Part shown: positions 1-8,884 of the stretch, one piece after another
Position numbering within the stretch: position 1 is the stretch's first letter
Layout of the letters: every line of letters starts with the position of its first letter
Assembly (NCBI RefSeq): GCF_033097365.1
Contig: NZ_AP028461.1
Coordinates: forward strand, 4,340,001 to 4,404,000
DNA from: Actinoplanes sichuanensis
Lineage (GTDB): Bacteria; Actinomycetota; Actinomycetes; Mycobacteriales; Micromonosporaceae
Direction of reading: 5' to 3'
Length of the DNA: 64,000 bases
Program-made: the position numbers and the translations under genes
Notes under the pieces: generated by a model
What the model saw: the letters and a program-made list of their open reading frames with translations, nothing else
Database searches by the model: none
Told to the model about the DNA's origin: nothing

Positions 1-1279
1 GCCCGGTGGGCACCATGCGGGGCAGGATGACGTCGGCGCTGCGCGGCTTCGCCTTCGGGTCCAGCTTCATCCCGAAGATCGCCTGAACGCGTGGTGACAG
101 CATGTCGGCGGGGTGTTTGATGCCGGGGCGGTATCGCTTGGCGTCGACTTGCAGCGTGTACCAGCCCTTGGCCTTGATCTTCGCGTTGAAGTCGGAACCC
201 CGGCCCTCCCAGTCGGTGCGCCACTGGGATTTGACCACCCTGCGGGCACTGTCGTAGAGCGTCACCTTGGACAGTTCACTGGCCTCGGAGTACATGTCGT
301 AGCCGGGGTCGGTGAACATCAGGGAGGTGTCGAACGCGAGCCTTCCGGGGTTGGAGTACATCCGGGGCAGGCTGCGGCCCGGCCCCCAGCCGGCGTTGAA
401 GAACGATTGGCCGTACGACCGGCCGGCGGTCAAGGTCAGGTTGCGGTTGTCGAAGCCCATCATGGCCGAATCGCCGTTGGTCTCGGTGCCCCACCAGTTC
501 GCCGACAGCTGCCACTTGCCCGGGCTGACGCGGAAGGTGGCGACCGCCGGGGTCTGGCCGGAGAACGCCTGGATGCCGTACCCGGCGTGGCACGAGGAGG
601 TCTCCTCGAGGCGCAGGTCGGACTGGTCGCTGCCGGCCGGTCCGCGCTTGGCCACTGCTTTGAGCGTGGCCAGCGATGAGGTCCGCCAGGTGCGGGTCAC
701 CCCGGCCGGCACGGTCTTGGTGGCCGCCGATACCAGCCACACACTGTTCGTCGTGCTGTTGGACCAGGCGGAGTTGTAGGCGAATTGCAGGCTCTTCGAC
801 GCGTTCGGGATGACGAAGATCTTGCCGGGTGTGTTCCAGGCCCCGATCTCGGTGGACGAGGCCGACGCGTTGGCACAGATCTGCGCTCGCAGTTCCTGGT
901 AGGGCTGGCCGTCGGGCGTCTTGTCCAGGGCCACCTTGATCGCCCGGCCGCGGCGCGCGTCGATCGTGGTGGCGGTCTTGCCGGACACCTTCAGCACCCG
1001 GGCACCGAGCGTGTCGGTGCCGTCCTTGGCCGAATAGATGTCGGTCAGCACTGCGTACTTGCCTTTCGGCAGCGTCTTGGCTTTGAGGCTCGTTGCGGTG
1101 TACTCGGCACCACTGTCCAGGTTGATCAGGCGCAACGGCACCTTGATCTTCGCTCCGGTGCGGTCATATGTGGTGACGGTCAGGGTCGCGGTGGCCGCCG
1201 ACGCTGATCCGGTGGTGGTGAGCAGAGTGACCGGCAGCAGCGTGATGAGGGCCGCCGCCAGCACGGGAAGTCTTCGCAA
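1..1279 (-). CDS. Secreted protein of unknown function (3' end outside window)
   Basis: The visible part is about 426 codons and runs off the left edge, so the C-terminus is missing. I place the start at a TTG at 1279, which gives an N-terminus with two arginines, a hydrophobic stretch and an Ala-rich cleavage region ending SASAA around residue 29, i.e. a Sec signal peptide. The mature part is rich in Ser, Thr, Gly and aromatic residues. It contains Gly-Lys turns such as KGKYAVLTDIYS and SPGKWQLSANWW that look like beta-sandwich strands. I recognise no catalytic motif. A GGGGACGG stretch lies just upstream of the TTG, very close for a ribosome binding site. Codon use is normal for the window. 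An extracellular role is inferred from the signal peptide only. Confidence 0.7.
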   Translation of the reverse strand, partial: MRRLPVLAAALITLLPVTLLTTTGSASAATATLTVTTYDRTGAKIKVPLRLINLDSGAEYTATSLKAKTLPKGKYAVLTDIYSAKDGTDTLGARVLKVSGKTATTIDARRGRAIKVALDKTPDGQPYQELRAQICANASASSTEIGAWNTPGKIFVIPNASKSLQFAYNSAWSNSTTNSVWLVSAATKTVPAGVTRTWRTSSLATLKAVAKRGPAGSDQSDLRLEETSSCHAGYGIQAFSGQTPAVATFRVSPGKWQLSANWWGTETNGDSAMMGFDNRNLTLTAGRSYGQSFFNAGWGPGRSLPRMYSNPGRLAFDTSLMFTDPGYDMYSEASELSKVTLYDSARRVVKSQWRTDWEGRGSDFNAKIKAKGWYTLQVDAKRYRPGIKHPADMLSPRVQAIFGMKLDPKAKPRSADVILPRMVPTG

Positions 1280-1483
1280 AACCGTCCCCGTTCCGATGGA
1301 TCGTGAGGCGGGATCGTAACAGCGATCAAGGCCGATGACCGGTGGCAGACGATGAATCGGCGGACGCACCCGGAGCGCCGTCGCCGACAAACCGCTCGAC
1401 ACGGGGCCGACCTACCCCGCGAACAGTCCGGCACGAAGGCGTCGGGACCGGCCGAGGTCCTGCTTGATTCTCCGCTGTGCGCC

Positions 1484-1574
1484 CGGATCACTCCCGCATG
1501 CGCGGGAAGCAGGCAGCCATTCGAGGGGGACCCCGCACGACTCACCGGATCACCCCCGCGCAGGCGGGGTGATC
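1484..1574. CRISPR. Two-repeat CRISPR relic, type I-E-like repeat
   Basis: Two 29-base units start at 1484 and 1546, both beginning CGGATCAC and both carrying a CCCGC...GCGGG dyad in the middle. The intervening segment (1513-1545) is 33 bases, so the spacing fits the roughly 61-base period of type I-E arrays. The first repeat ends GGGAAGCAG, close to the end I remember for actinomycete I-E repeats. The second has the usual first half but a diverged end (GGCGGGGTGATC), as terminal repeats often do. No third repeat is found one period to either side and there are no cas genes in the window. It could be a chance pair of hairpins, but repeat length, dyad and spacing all agree. The rest of 1280-1640 holds nothing else I can identify. 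Confidence 0.5.
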
Positions 1575-1640
1575 CTCTCCTCGGACCGGCCGCTCTTCGC
1601 CCGTGCCCGAGATCGGGAGTGGACTGCCGACGGATCGGAC

Positions 1641-2162
1641 TCAGTGCCTCACATACAGGTTCAATTCGATCGGCGTGTCATCCGGGTCGAGGTGTTCGAT
1701 GCCGAGGATCAAGAGCGCCCGGCCCGCCCGCCAGGATTCCGAGAAGACGAACGCGAAGGTCTCATCACTACGCTCATGATCTTCGGCACTCACCGGGTAC
1801 CGCCTGGAGAGGGCGGCGACCAATTCACGCCCGATTCGCCGAGACTCCTCGATCTCAGCGGGATAGCCCGCCAACACGGATCGAACATACTCGGAGGACG
1901 ACTCGGGGGCCGACCAATCACCCGCCCAATCCTCCAGAGAGATCTGCAAGGCGACCTCTCCGAGCGCCTCATATCCATGGAGAATGGCGACCTGCAATCC
2001 GCTCTTTTCAAGCCATGACGGGTACGGGGTGGAGCCGGCTCGATAGACCGTCCATCCCGTCCGGCGGAGTTCGGCCGAAAGCTCTGCCGGTTCCCAGTCC
2101 TCGTCCCTGGAGGCGAAGAGGTCGACCGTCTCCAGGACCGTCGCCAGGTCAGGTTGCGGCAT
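1641..2162 (-). CDS. Hypothetical protein, 173 aa
   Basis: The start is ATG at 2162, preceded immediately by AAGGAG, which decides it against longer readings. The product is acidic, soluble and without signal peptide or membrane segments. It is rich in Glu, Trp and Leu (for example EDWEPAELSAEL near the N-terminus and LNLYVRH at the end) and looks like a compact alpha/beta protein. I cannot assign a family; small uncharacterised proteins of this size and composition are common in actinomycetes. It stands alone between the CRISPR-like relic and the divergent secreted peptidase gene. Confidence 0.75.
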   Translation of the reverse strand: MPQPDLATVLETVDLFASRDEDWEPAELSAELRRTGWTVYRAGSTPYPSWLEKSGLQVAILHGYEALGEVALQISLEDWAGDWSAPESSSEYVRSVLAGYPAEIEESRRIGRELVAALSRRYPVSAEDHERSDETFAFVFSESWRAGRALLILGIEHLDPDDTPIELNLYVRH

Positions 2163-2523
2163 CTCCTTCTTCCCTCTCGCGCACACGCGTGCCGAACCGA
2201 AAAAGCTCTCCGCTCGACGTCGGCGGCGATCGCCTCGGGCGGTACGGCACCCGCTGCACCATGACTCGCCGGTTCCTCCAGGCGAGCGTCTCATGCGAAG
2301 GCACGATCAACGGTGCTCCGCGACAGACGAGACCGCGGTTGCCTCCCTGCCCGGGGTCGAGGTCGGCGTAGTTCCGCACGCCACCTCCGCTGTGCTACCG
2401 GGCCGCCTGGGCGACGAGGCGTGACCGCACCTGCGGTGAGCCTGGGCGTCCAGTTGAAGTCCAGTTCCCGTCCAGTGGGCGCCGAGATCGTTGCGGGACC
2501 GACGATCTCGCGGAGAGGACGAC
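2163..2523. other. Divergent intergenic region, 361 bp
   Basis: This gap separates two divergent genes and must carry promoters for both. I see no RNA gene, no clear repeat and no coding remnant. A purine-rich GGAGAGGAC stretch at its right end is the ribosome binding site of the plus-strand peptidase gene. Confidence 0.5.
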
Positions 2524-3705
2524 ATGCGATCACTGAGAAGGTGGCATCTCGGCGGCGGGCTGGCGCTGGCGACGATACTGGCAATCGCGCTCACCGGCGG
2601 TGCGGCACAAGCCGACGCGACCGGCGGTCAAGGCGCGCCGTCGCTACCCGGCCGGGTGGCGACGGCCAGGCCCGGAGTGTCCGTCACGACCCCGGCGACG
2701 AGCCTGCGTGCCGAAAGCGGGCGCTCCTTGGCACGTACACCGGATGGCCAGGGGATCACGCTCGGCAAGCAGCGCAACGGTCCGGCCCCGCACAGGGTCG
2801 AGGCAGGGCCGGATGATCCGCCAGGAGGTCTGGTCTGTGTGCCGTACATCAGCCGGATCGTGACCCCGAACGGCACGGCGTTGTCGCGGGTCGACTATCT
2901 GGCCGAGATCTTGTGCAACTTCTACCTCGCGGGCGCCGGTCAGGCCTACCTGATCGACCGGACCGGCGGCGTGCAGACCAGCAACCAGGTCGTCGCCGCG
3001 GCGCCCGTGTTCTCCTTCGCCAACTCCTACTACGGCGGAAGTCAGGGCGCCGTGTTGATCGACGGGCGGCTCTTCGACGGCGGGCGGCAGCTGGAGATCG
3101 GCTTCGATCTGGTGCTGCAGACGCTGAACGGGGCACCCTGGGGCGGCTGTTTCGCCCTCGCCGCACCGCAACGCTACCTGTCGCCGTGCATCGGCCTGGG
3201 CACTCCCACGCTGCGGGTGTCGGTGGGGTCGGGTGAGTTCGGCAGCGGACTTCCGGCGTACAACCCGGCGGCCTTCATCCGCGACATCCCCGGGACCGAG
3301 CAACTGACCTTCCACGTGGGCGGGCAGTCCGACCCGGCGTCCACGGCCCGGCAGAACATCGTCGACACCGCGGCCGGTTCGCCGGCCAAGACGAGTACGT
3401 TCAGCGACGTCGGCCAGACGGACGTGACCCTGCGGCGCGCGATGCTGGAGGCCATCCTGAGGACCCATCTGATCAACGGCCTCAGCTTCCGGATCACCGC
3501 GATCGCCGGCGGTGACCACAGTGCGACGTCCGCCCACTACTCCGGCAGGGCCTTCGACATCGACCGGATCAACGGCAGTCCGGTCAACGCCTCGAACCCG
3601 TTCAACCAGGCCTTCCGCAACGCCTGCGCCGCCTACGGCGCAACCGACGTGAGGGGTCCGGGCGACGAGGGTCACGCGACCCACATCCACTGCGCCTGGG
3701 ACTGA
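2524..3705 (+). CDS. Secreted protein with C-terminal M15-type peptidase motif
   Basis: The ATG at 2524 follows GAGAGGAC and gives a clean signal peptide (two arginines, hydrophobic core, cleavage near GGAAQADA). Residues 30-90 are low-complexity and Pro/Arg-rich. The middle (about 90-290) has no motif I recognise. The last 75 residues carry SAHYSGRAFDID followed by HATHIHC. This matches the SxHxxGxAxD ... HxH zinc-ligand pattern of the M15 / hedgehog-type DD-peptidase fold, which cleaves peptidoglycan peptides. A cell-wall role outside the membrane is therefore likely; exact substrate is unknown. The length of 393 residues is long for a single M15 domain, so the N-terminal two thirds is an additional uncharacterised region. 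The gene is monocistronic, with a hairpin starting 33 bases after the stop. Confidence 0.8.
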   Translation: MRSLRRWHLGGGLALATILAIALTGGAAQADATGGQGAPSLPGRVATARPGVSVTTPATSLRAESGRSLARTPDGQGITLGKQRNGPAPHRVEAGPDDPPGGLVCVPYISRIVTPNGTALSRVDYLAEILCNFYLAGAGQAYLIDRTGGVQTSNQVVAAAPVFSFANSYYGGSQGAVLIDGRLFDGGRQLEIGFDLVLQTLNGAPWGGCFALAAPQRYLSPCIGLGTPTLRVSVGSGEFGSGLPAYNPAAFIRDIPGTEQLTFHVGGQSDPASTARQNIVDTAAGSPAKTSTFSDVGQTDVTLRRAMLEAILRTHLINGLSFRITAIAGGDHSATSAHYSGRAFDIDRINGSPVNASNPFNQAFRNACAAYGATDVRGPGDEGHATHIHCAWD

Positions 3706-3737
3706 ACGGGTAACGGTGACGGCCGGCAGCCGACCCA

Positions 3738-3769
3738 CCGTGTGGACCGGGCGATGTCGATCCACACGG
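3738..3769 (+). terminator. Hairpin after the secreted peptidase gene
   Basis: CCGTGTGGA (3738-3746) and TCCACACGG (3761-3769) are perfect complements separated by 14 bases, 33 bases after the stop codon of the upstream gene. There is no T-run, as is usual in high-GC actinomycetes, so termination is inferred from position and stem strength. Confidence 0.55.
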
Positions 3770-3820
3770 CGGCCCGGTTGTCCGCGGCGTCGAGGTGCCA
3801 CTCCTTGCACTGCCGGCAGC

Positions 3821-3980
3821 GACGAGAGGGGCGCCTCGATCCGCGAGATCGCCGAGAGCGCCAAGGAGGCCGCCCGGGTCGTCTGGGAGGCGGTGACCGT
3901 CGCCCAGAACACCGACGCGACCTTCTCCGACCGGGATCAGCGCGGAACTGCAGCAGGTCGTCGGCGGGCTCCGTATCTGA
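3821..3980 (+). pseudogene. Methyl-accepting chemotaxis protein remnant
   Basis: Frame 2 reads ASIREIAESAKEAARVV and then AVTVAQNTDATFS, which matches from memory the start of the signalling domain of actinobacterial chemoreceptors. After a frame change, 3936-3980 reads ISAELQQVVGGLRI followed by TGA, which matches the extreme C-terminus of the same proteins. About 150 residues of signalling tip that should lie between the two pieces are absent, along with the sensor and HAMP parts. So this is a doubly damaged relic with an internal deletion and a frameshift. No other chemotaxis gene is in the window. Confidence 0.6.
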
Positions 3981-3992
3981 CCCGGGACGCCG

Positions 3993-5732
3993 TCAGGTGC
4001 CTGCGGGCGAAGGTGTGAGAAGCCGGATGAGCTCGGCGGCGTATCCGTCGAGCAGGCGGGTCTGTTCGGGTGTCGAACGGCCGAGCCGGTGTTGACGTTC
4101 GAGCTGGTCACGGTAGTCACCGAGGGCCCGCACCGCCCGGTCGTAGTGGCGCCGCTGCCGTGCGGGGTCGGTCTGGCCGAGGGCCACGGCGAGGGTCGCG
4201 TCGTCCAGCAGGTGCAGCAACCGTTCGCCGCCGCGCTGGTAGAGGAACGCCGTGTGGTCGCGCAGCAGCTGGGTGGACGGCTGGATCGGGAACTGGGCGA
4301 CGTTCGCGCACAGTTCCCGGCACTGCAGGTCGCGTCCGGCCAGGGAGGCGTGGGCGTCGCGCAGCATCTCGGCGGCGTCGGCCGGCAGCACGTGGCCGTC
4401 GCGGACGTTGCGGGCGGCGGCGATCGTGAACCGGCGCAGATAGGTCTGCCGGTCCGGATACAGCGCTGTCAGGGTGGCCCGGTCGAACGGGATGTGGGTG
4501 CCGTTGAGGAAGCACAGGCCGGTGCCGCCGGGCGGGTTCTCGTTGCTGCCGGTGTCGACGGCGACGGGCACCTGGAACGGGGCGAGTCGCAGCCCGCCGA
4601 GGGCGTTGCCGTGCTGGTCGCGCTGGACGGTCTGGCCGTCGGCGGCGAGGCTGATCAGCGGCGCGGTCGGCGGTGCGATCCCGTGCCGGGTCCAGCGGGT
4701 CAGGTGGTGCATCGCCGCGGACAGCGGGTACCGGTCGGGGCTGCGGCTGCGGCTGGGGCGGGCGCAGTCGTCCCGCAGCGGTGCGGTGGGCTGGTCGCGT
4801 TGCAGCAGGGCGTAGCGGACGGCGAACGAGGCCCAGTCGGAGTGGGAGGTGCCGGCGACGGCCCAGGTGCGCATGCGGTCGGTGTCCGGTTGCAGGGAGC
4901 TGATCTCGTTGGCTGACGGTGGGCCGGTGAACTCGGTCTCGGACAGCACTTTGAACACCGGGATGGGCAGGTCGTCGCGGAGGCGTTCGCCGCCGACGTA
5001 GAGCAGGGCGGCGTCGGCGACCGGGCGGGTGCGGGGTTGGACGGCGTTGACGAACACCGCGACGCGGCCGGCTGATTGGGAGACGCCGGCGGCGACGACG
5101 GTGCTGATCCGGTGCCGTAGTCCGCCGAGGACATCGGTGGTGCGGACCGCTTGCAGGCCCTGGGCGTAGGCGTCGAAGGACAGGGCGTCGCCGGCGGGCA
5201 GGTCGAGGTGGCCGTACCGCTGCGGGTCGAAGGCTTTGAGGCCGAGGACGGGGTGGGTGACGGGGGCGCTCTGCGCGGTGATGCCGACCCAGGCGTAACC
5301 GTCGCGCATCAGGAACTCGTGGGTGCGGAACCAGAGGGCTTCGACGTCGTACTGGCTGGTGGCGTTGAGCCATTCGACGATCACGGTGCCGTTGAACGCG
5401 GCGGGCCGCGCCGGGCGGCGCACGATCATCCGGGTGGTGTAGGGGTGGCCGGTGGAGACGATGTTCGCGGTCGGTGACGGTGCGGGTCGGGCGCCGATGC
5501 CGGGTGCGACCGTCGCGTCGTAGACGTTGGCGTGGCCGCTGTAGAAGTACTCCTGCTCGACGTAGCCGCGGGCGGGCAGGTCCAGGTCGGTGGCGAAGAA
5601 CGGCCGGCCCGGGACGGGGCCGGTGACGGCGGGCGCCGGCACGGTGCCGGGGTGGGGTGCGGCCGTGGCGGGTGCGGGGCCGAGCAGCGCGAGCAGGAGC
5701 GGGATCAGCAGGATGGGCGGGGCTTTTCTCAT
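3993..5732 (-). CDS. Secreted alpha/beta hydrolase (Abhydrolase_10-like)
   Basis: The 579-residue product has a signal peptide (residues 1-25). Its alpha/beta-hydrolase body has a nucleophile elbow GVSQSAGR with the serine near residue 218, the signature of the alpha/beta hydrolase domain family found in secreted actinomycete esterases. An exported WLNATSQYDVEALW block upstream of the elbow is typical of this family. The last 110 residues look helical and less conserved. The ATG at 5732 overlaps the stop of the transporter gene upstream (ATGA), so it is the last gene of the TRAP operon. That position suggests it releases an acid from an ester outside the cell before uptake. A quinate ester would fit the neighbouring enzymes, but the substrate is not visible in the sequence. 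Confidence 0.8.
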   Translation of the reverse strand: MRKAPPILLIPLLLALLGPAPATAAPHPGTVPAPAVTGPVPGRPFFATDLDLPARGYVEQEYFYSGHANVYDATVAPGIGARPAPSPTANIVSTGHPYTTRMIVRRPARPAAFNGTVIVEWLNATSQYDVEALWFRTHEFLMRDGYAWVGITAQSAPVTHPVLGLKAFDPQRYGHLDLPAGDALSFDAYAQGLQAVRTTDVLGGLRHRISTVVAAGVSQSAGRVAVFVNAVQPRTRPVADAALLYVGGERLRDDLPIPVFKVLSETEFTGPPSANEISSLQPDTDRMRTWAVAGTSHSDWASFAVRYALLQRDQPTAPLRDDCARPSRSRSPDRYPLSAAMHHLTRWTRHGIAPPTAPLISLAADGQTVQRDQHGNALGGLRLAPFQVPVAVDTGSNENPPGGTGLCFLNGTHIPFDRATLTALYPDRQTYLRRFTIAAARNVRDGHVLPADAAEMLRDAHASLAGRDLQCRELCANVAQFPIQPSTQLLRDHTAFLYQRGGERLLHLLDDATLAVALGQTDPARQRRHYDRAVRALGDYRDQLERQHRLGRSTPEQTRLLDGYAAELIRLLTPSPAGT

Positions 5733-7027
5733 GGTGGGCTCCCGGGTGGGAAGAACAGGACGGTGGCCGCCGCCAGGACCGGCACCATGATCACAGTGGC
5801 GGCGGCGGCGTAGGCGAAGAAGTGCGGCATGTGGACGCCCCGGTGTTCGGCGACCTCTTTGACCATCAGGTTCGGCCCGTTGCCGAGGTAGGTCAGCGAA
5901 CCCATGATCACGGCGCCGCAGGAGATCGCGGAGAGCAGGTCGGCACCGGTGCTGGTGCCGACCAGGGTGCTCAGGTAGCCGGGATCGTCGATGGAGATGC
6001 CGGACCGTCCGGCGGCGACCGCGGTGAACGCCAGATAGGTCGGCGCGTTGTCGAGGACCGATGACAGCCCGCCGGTGGCCCAGAAGTACTGCCAGGGTTC
6101 GGTCAGGCCGGTGTGGGCGGCGCGGGCGTTGAGGATCAGCAGCGGCTGGGTCATGGTCACGAACACGCCGGCGAAGATGATCGCGACTGAGACGATCGGG
6201 CCGAACCCGAAGTGGTTGGCCTGGTGGACGGCGCGCGGTGTGAGCCGCCAGGAGGCGAACGTGATCGCCCACAGCGCTGCGGCGACCAGCGGTGCCGGGA
6301 GGCGGGCGACGAGCAGAAGAACGACTGCGGCGAGCAGTACGACGTTGCGGCGCCCCTCGACACGCAGCGGCTCGTGGACGATCAGCTGGTCCATCAGGCC
6401 GGTGCCGCGGTCCTGTCGTTCCTCCCGGTTGACGATGAACTGGTCGATCAGATTGAACAGCAGGATCAGGGTGCCGTTGACGAACAGCCACGGCGCCCAC
6501 AGCCGCAGGGTCCAGTCGAATGGAACGCCTTTGAGGTAGCCGAGGTAGAGCGGCGGGTCCCCGATCGGGGTGAGCAGTCCTCCGGCGTTGGCGACGATCA
6601 GGATGAAGAACAGGACGAGGTGTGCCCGTCGTTGCCGGTGGGCGTTGGCGCGCAGGAACGGCCGGATCAGCAGCATCGCGGCGCCGGTGGTGCCGACCAG
6701 GTTGGCCAGCACCGCCCCGGCGGCGAGCATCCCGGCGTTGGCGAGTGGGGTTCCGGCCAGGGACCCGCGCAGGTGGATGCCTCCGGAGATTACGAACAGC
6801 GCGGCGAGCAGCGAGAGGAACGACAGGTACTCGGTCAGGGAGTGACCGAGCGCGGCCGGTCCGCCGTCGTCGGCCAGTAGATGGGCTGCGGCCGGGATCG
6901 TGAACAGGCTGATGATCAGGGCTTTGTGGTGCGGCCGGCTCCACCACGCGGCGGCGAGCACCTCGAGGAGGGCGACGGTGACCAGCAGCAGCACGAACGG
7001 GGCCGCCGACCACAGGGGCGGGTTCAC
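5729..7027 (-). CDS. Sodium:proton antiporter / CitMHS-type transporter
   Basis: A 432-residue polytopic membrane protein with roughly a dozen hydrophobic segments. The stretches GTTGAAMLLIRP and GGLLTPIGDPPLYLGYL match the conserved re-entrant motifs of the citrate-Mg / NhaD-like superfamily often annotated as sodium:proton antiporter. GTG at 7027 is the start; it overlaps the stop of the upstream dehydrogenase (GTGA), and its own stop overlaps the hydrolase start, so all three are translationally coupled. In this operon it may export a by-product, exchange a carboxylate, or rebuild the sodium gradient that the TRAP transporter uses. The sequence alone does not decide which. Confidence 0.8.
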   Translation of the reverse strand: MNPPLWSAAPFVLLLVTVALLEVLAAAWWSRPHHKALIISLFTIPAAAHLLADDGGPAALGHSLTEYLSFLSLLAALFVISGGIHLRGSLAGTPLANAGMLAAGAVLANLVGTTGAAMLLIRPFLRANAHRQRRAHLVLFFILIVANAGGLLTPIGDPPLYLGYLKGVPFDWTLRLWAPWLFVNGTLILLFNLIDQFIVNREERQDRGTGLMDQLIVHEPLRVEGRRNVVLLAAVVLLLVARLPAPLVAAALWAITFASWRLTPRAVHQANHFGFGPIVSVAIIFAGVFVTMTQPLLILNARAAHTGLTEPWQYFWATGGLSSVLDNAPTYLAFTAVAAGRSGISIDDPGYLSTLVGTSTGADLLSAISCGAVIMGSLTYLGNGPNLMVKEVAEHRGVHMPHFFAYAAAATVIMVPVLAAATVLFFPPGSPP

Positions 7028-7863
7028 CGGCCGGTGCGCAGCAATTCGGCGGAGTCGGCGAGCATCGCCGCCGGGACCGCGGGTCGGCCGGTGAACAGTT
7101 CGAACGCGGCGACCGCCTGGTGGACGCTCATCGCCACGCCGGGCAGGGTCGGTGCGCCGGCGGCGCGGGCGGCTCGGAGTAAGGCGGTGTCGGCGGGTCG
7201 GTAGACGAGGTCGGCGACCCACAGATCGGGGCGTAGGCAGCCGGGCGGCACCGGGGATCCGGGGTGGTGGTCCATGCCGACCGGGGTGGCGTTGATGACG
7301 CCGTCGGCGGTGTCCAGCAGGGCGGTGAGGCGGGTGGTCGATGCGGCGGTGATCCCGAATCGGTCGGCGTGCTGCCGGGCCCGGCCGGGTTCGGCGTCGA
7401 CGACGGTGATCTGTCGGGCGCCGAGGGCGAGCAGGGCGTGGGTGACGGCGGCTCCGGCGCCGCCCGCGCCGATCTGGACGACGTGCCGGCGCGGTGCGTC
7501 GGGGAACTGTTCGTGGAAGGCGCGCTGGAAGCCGTACACATCGGTGTTGTGGCCTGTGGTCTTGTGGTCGTCGAAGACGACGGTGTTGACGGCGCCGACC
7601 GTGCGGGCCTGATCGGACAGTTCGTCGAGGTGGGTGATGATCTGCTGTTTGAACGGGTGGGTGACGTTGAGGCCGCGGTAGCCGAGGGTGCGGGCCCAGT
7701 GCAGCAGGGCGGGCAGGTCGTCGGCGCCGAGTCGGTGTCGGTGCGAGTCGATGGTGGTGTAGACGAGTCGGATGCCGTGCCGGTCGGCCTCCTGCTGGTG
7801 CAGCCACGGGGTGTGGGACTGGCCGATGCCGGCACCGACCAGTCCGATCAGCACGTGCTTCAT
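7024..7863 (-). CDS. qsuD: Quinate/shikimate dehydrogenase
   Basis: A 279-residue AroE-superfamily enzyme that oxidises quinate to 3-dehydroquinate and/or shikimate to 3-dehydroshikimate with NAD(P). Visible motifs are the substrate loop GQSHTPWLHQ, NVTHPFKQQ with the catalytic lysine at 72, NTD with the catalytic aspartate at 108, and the nucleotide-binding GAGGAG at 133-138. The loop carries QSHTP where biosynthetic AroE has a SxSP motif, and the overall pattern resembles the catabolic QsuD enzyme of Corynebacterium glutamicum. The ATG at 7863 overlaps the stop of the upstream dctP gene. Its place in a transport operon rather than with aro biosynthesis genes supports a catabolic role. Confidence 0.85.
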   Translation of the reverse strand: MKHVLIGLVGAGIGQSHTPWLHQQEADRHGIRLVYTTIDSHRHRLGADDLPALLHWARTLGYRGLNVTHPFKQQIITHLDELSDQARTVGAVNTVVFDDHKTTGHNTDVYGFQRAFHEQFPDAPRRHVVQIGAGGAGAAVTHALLALGARQITVVDAEPGRARQHADRFGITAASTTRLTALLDTADGVINATPVGMDHHPGSPVPPGCLRPDLWVADLVYRPADTALLRAARAAGAPTLPGVAMSVHQAVAAFELFTGRPAVPAAMLADSAELLRTGR

Positions 7864-8867
7864 CAGGCCGACGCTCGGATGCTCTTGTAGAGCTCCAGGT
7901 CGGCGCCGGTGTAGTGGGTGTTGAAGTAGGCCTCGGCCTTGGCGATGAAGGCCTGTTTGTCGACTTCGAGGACGGTACGGGTGGGGTCGGCCCGCCAGCC
8001 GTCGAGGACCTTGGTGGTCTCGTCGTCGACGCATTTGCGGTTCTCGGCGCGGATGTCGTGGACGGCCTTGGTGAGGGCGTCCTTCTGCGGTTGGCTCATC
8101 TTGGCGAGGGTCTTGTCGGAGACCACCACGTAGTGGGCGCCGACCTGGTGGTCGGTGAGGCTGGCGACTTTGAGGATCTCGTCGAACTTCTGCGCGTGGG
8201 TGGCGACGACCGGGTTCTCCTGGCCTTGGGCGACGCCCTGTTGCAGGGCCAGGTACAGCTCTTCGACGGCGATGGCGACGGCGTTGGCTCCGAGGGCTTC
8301 GGCGTTGGCCAGGAACTGGGGGGTGTTCGGGAACCGGATCTTCAGGCCGGCCAGGTCCTCGGGTTTGCGGATCGGCTTGGTGGCGGTGAAGGTGCGCATG
8401 CCGAAGTACCAGGCGTCGATGATGGTGGTGCCGGTGGCCTTGTTGAACGCGGTGAAGAACTGGTCGCCGTTCTGGTCGACCCATGTGAAGAAGTGGTCGA
8501 TGTCGTTGAAGGCGTAGGCGGCGTCGAGGACTCCGATCGGCGGGTAGGCGGTCGACATGGCCGAGCCGCCCTGCAGGTCGATGTCGATGTCGCCGCTCTG
8601 CACGCTGGCGAAGCGTTCGGCGTCCGGGCCGAGTTGGCTGTTGGGGAACAGGTCGAGGGTGAGGTTGAGGTCCTGTTGGCCTTCGAGGCGCTGCTTGAGC
8701 AGTTGCATGCCGCAGTGGTAGTTGGGTTGGGTCTCCGGCTGTGAGCTGCCGATCTTGAGGGTGATCTGCGGGTTGCCGCCGGTCCCGGTGGTGGTGTCGT
8801 TGCTCTGGGTGGTGCATCCGGTGGCGAGGATCAACAGGATCGCCGTGGCGATCGCGGACCTTTTCAT
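7863..8867 (-). CDS. dctP: TRAP transporter substrate-binding lipoprotein DctP
   Basis: A 334-residue extracytoplasmic solute receptor. The N-terminus has a lipoprotein signal with lipobox LATGC (Cys at 18). The body carries TRAP/DctP features: ITLKIGSSQP at the first strand, a FPNSQLG loop, and the carboxylate-binding region around LKIRFPNTP, where the arginine normally contacts the ligand carboxyl. It delivers an organic acid to DctQM. Stop and next start overlap by ATGA with the quinate/shikimate dehydrogenase, which makes quinate or shikimate the most likely cargo (inference). Eighteen bases separate it from dctM. Confidence 0.9.
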   Translation of the reverse strand: MKRSAIATAILLILATGCTTQSNDTTTGTGGNPQITLKIGSSQPETQPNYHCGMQLLKQRLEGQQDLNLTLDLFPNSQLGPDAERFASVQSGDIDIDLQGGSAMSTAYPPIGVLDAAYAFNDIDHFFTWVDQNGDQFFTAFNKATGTTIIDAWYFGMRTFTATKPIRKPEDLAGLKIRFPNTPQFLANAEALGANAVAIAVEELYLALQQGVAQGQENPVVATHAQKFDEILKVASLTDHQVGAHYVVVSDKTLAKMSQPQKDALTKAVHDIRAENRKCVDDETTKVLDGWRADPTRTVLEVDKQAFIAKAEAYFNTHYTGADLELYKSIRASA

Positions 8868-8884
8868 GGTTGTCTCCCGAATCG

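Noticed and set aside
2285..2345. Possible tRNA gene on the minus strand (frame reads SSVAEHR)
   Set aside because: That peptide string often comes from antisense reading of tRNA genes, but no T-arm sequence, acceptor stem or anticodon arm can be drawn here.
1352..2371. Long plus-strand open frame over the CRISPR-like relic and the 173-aa gene
   Set aside because: Arg/Pro-rich composition and no ribosome site; it is the antisense shadow of the minus-strand gene with GC-rich third positions.
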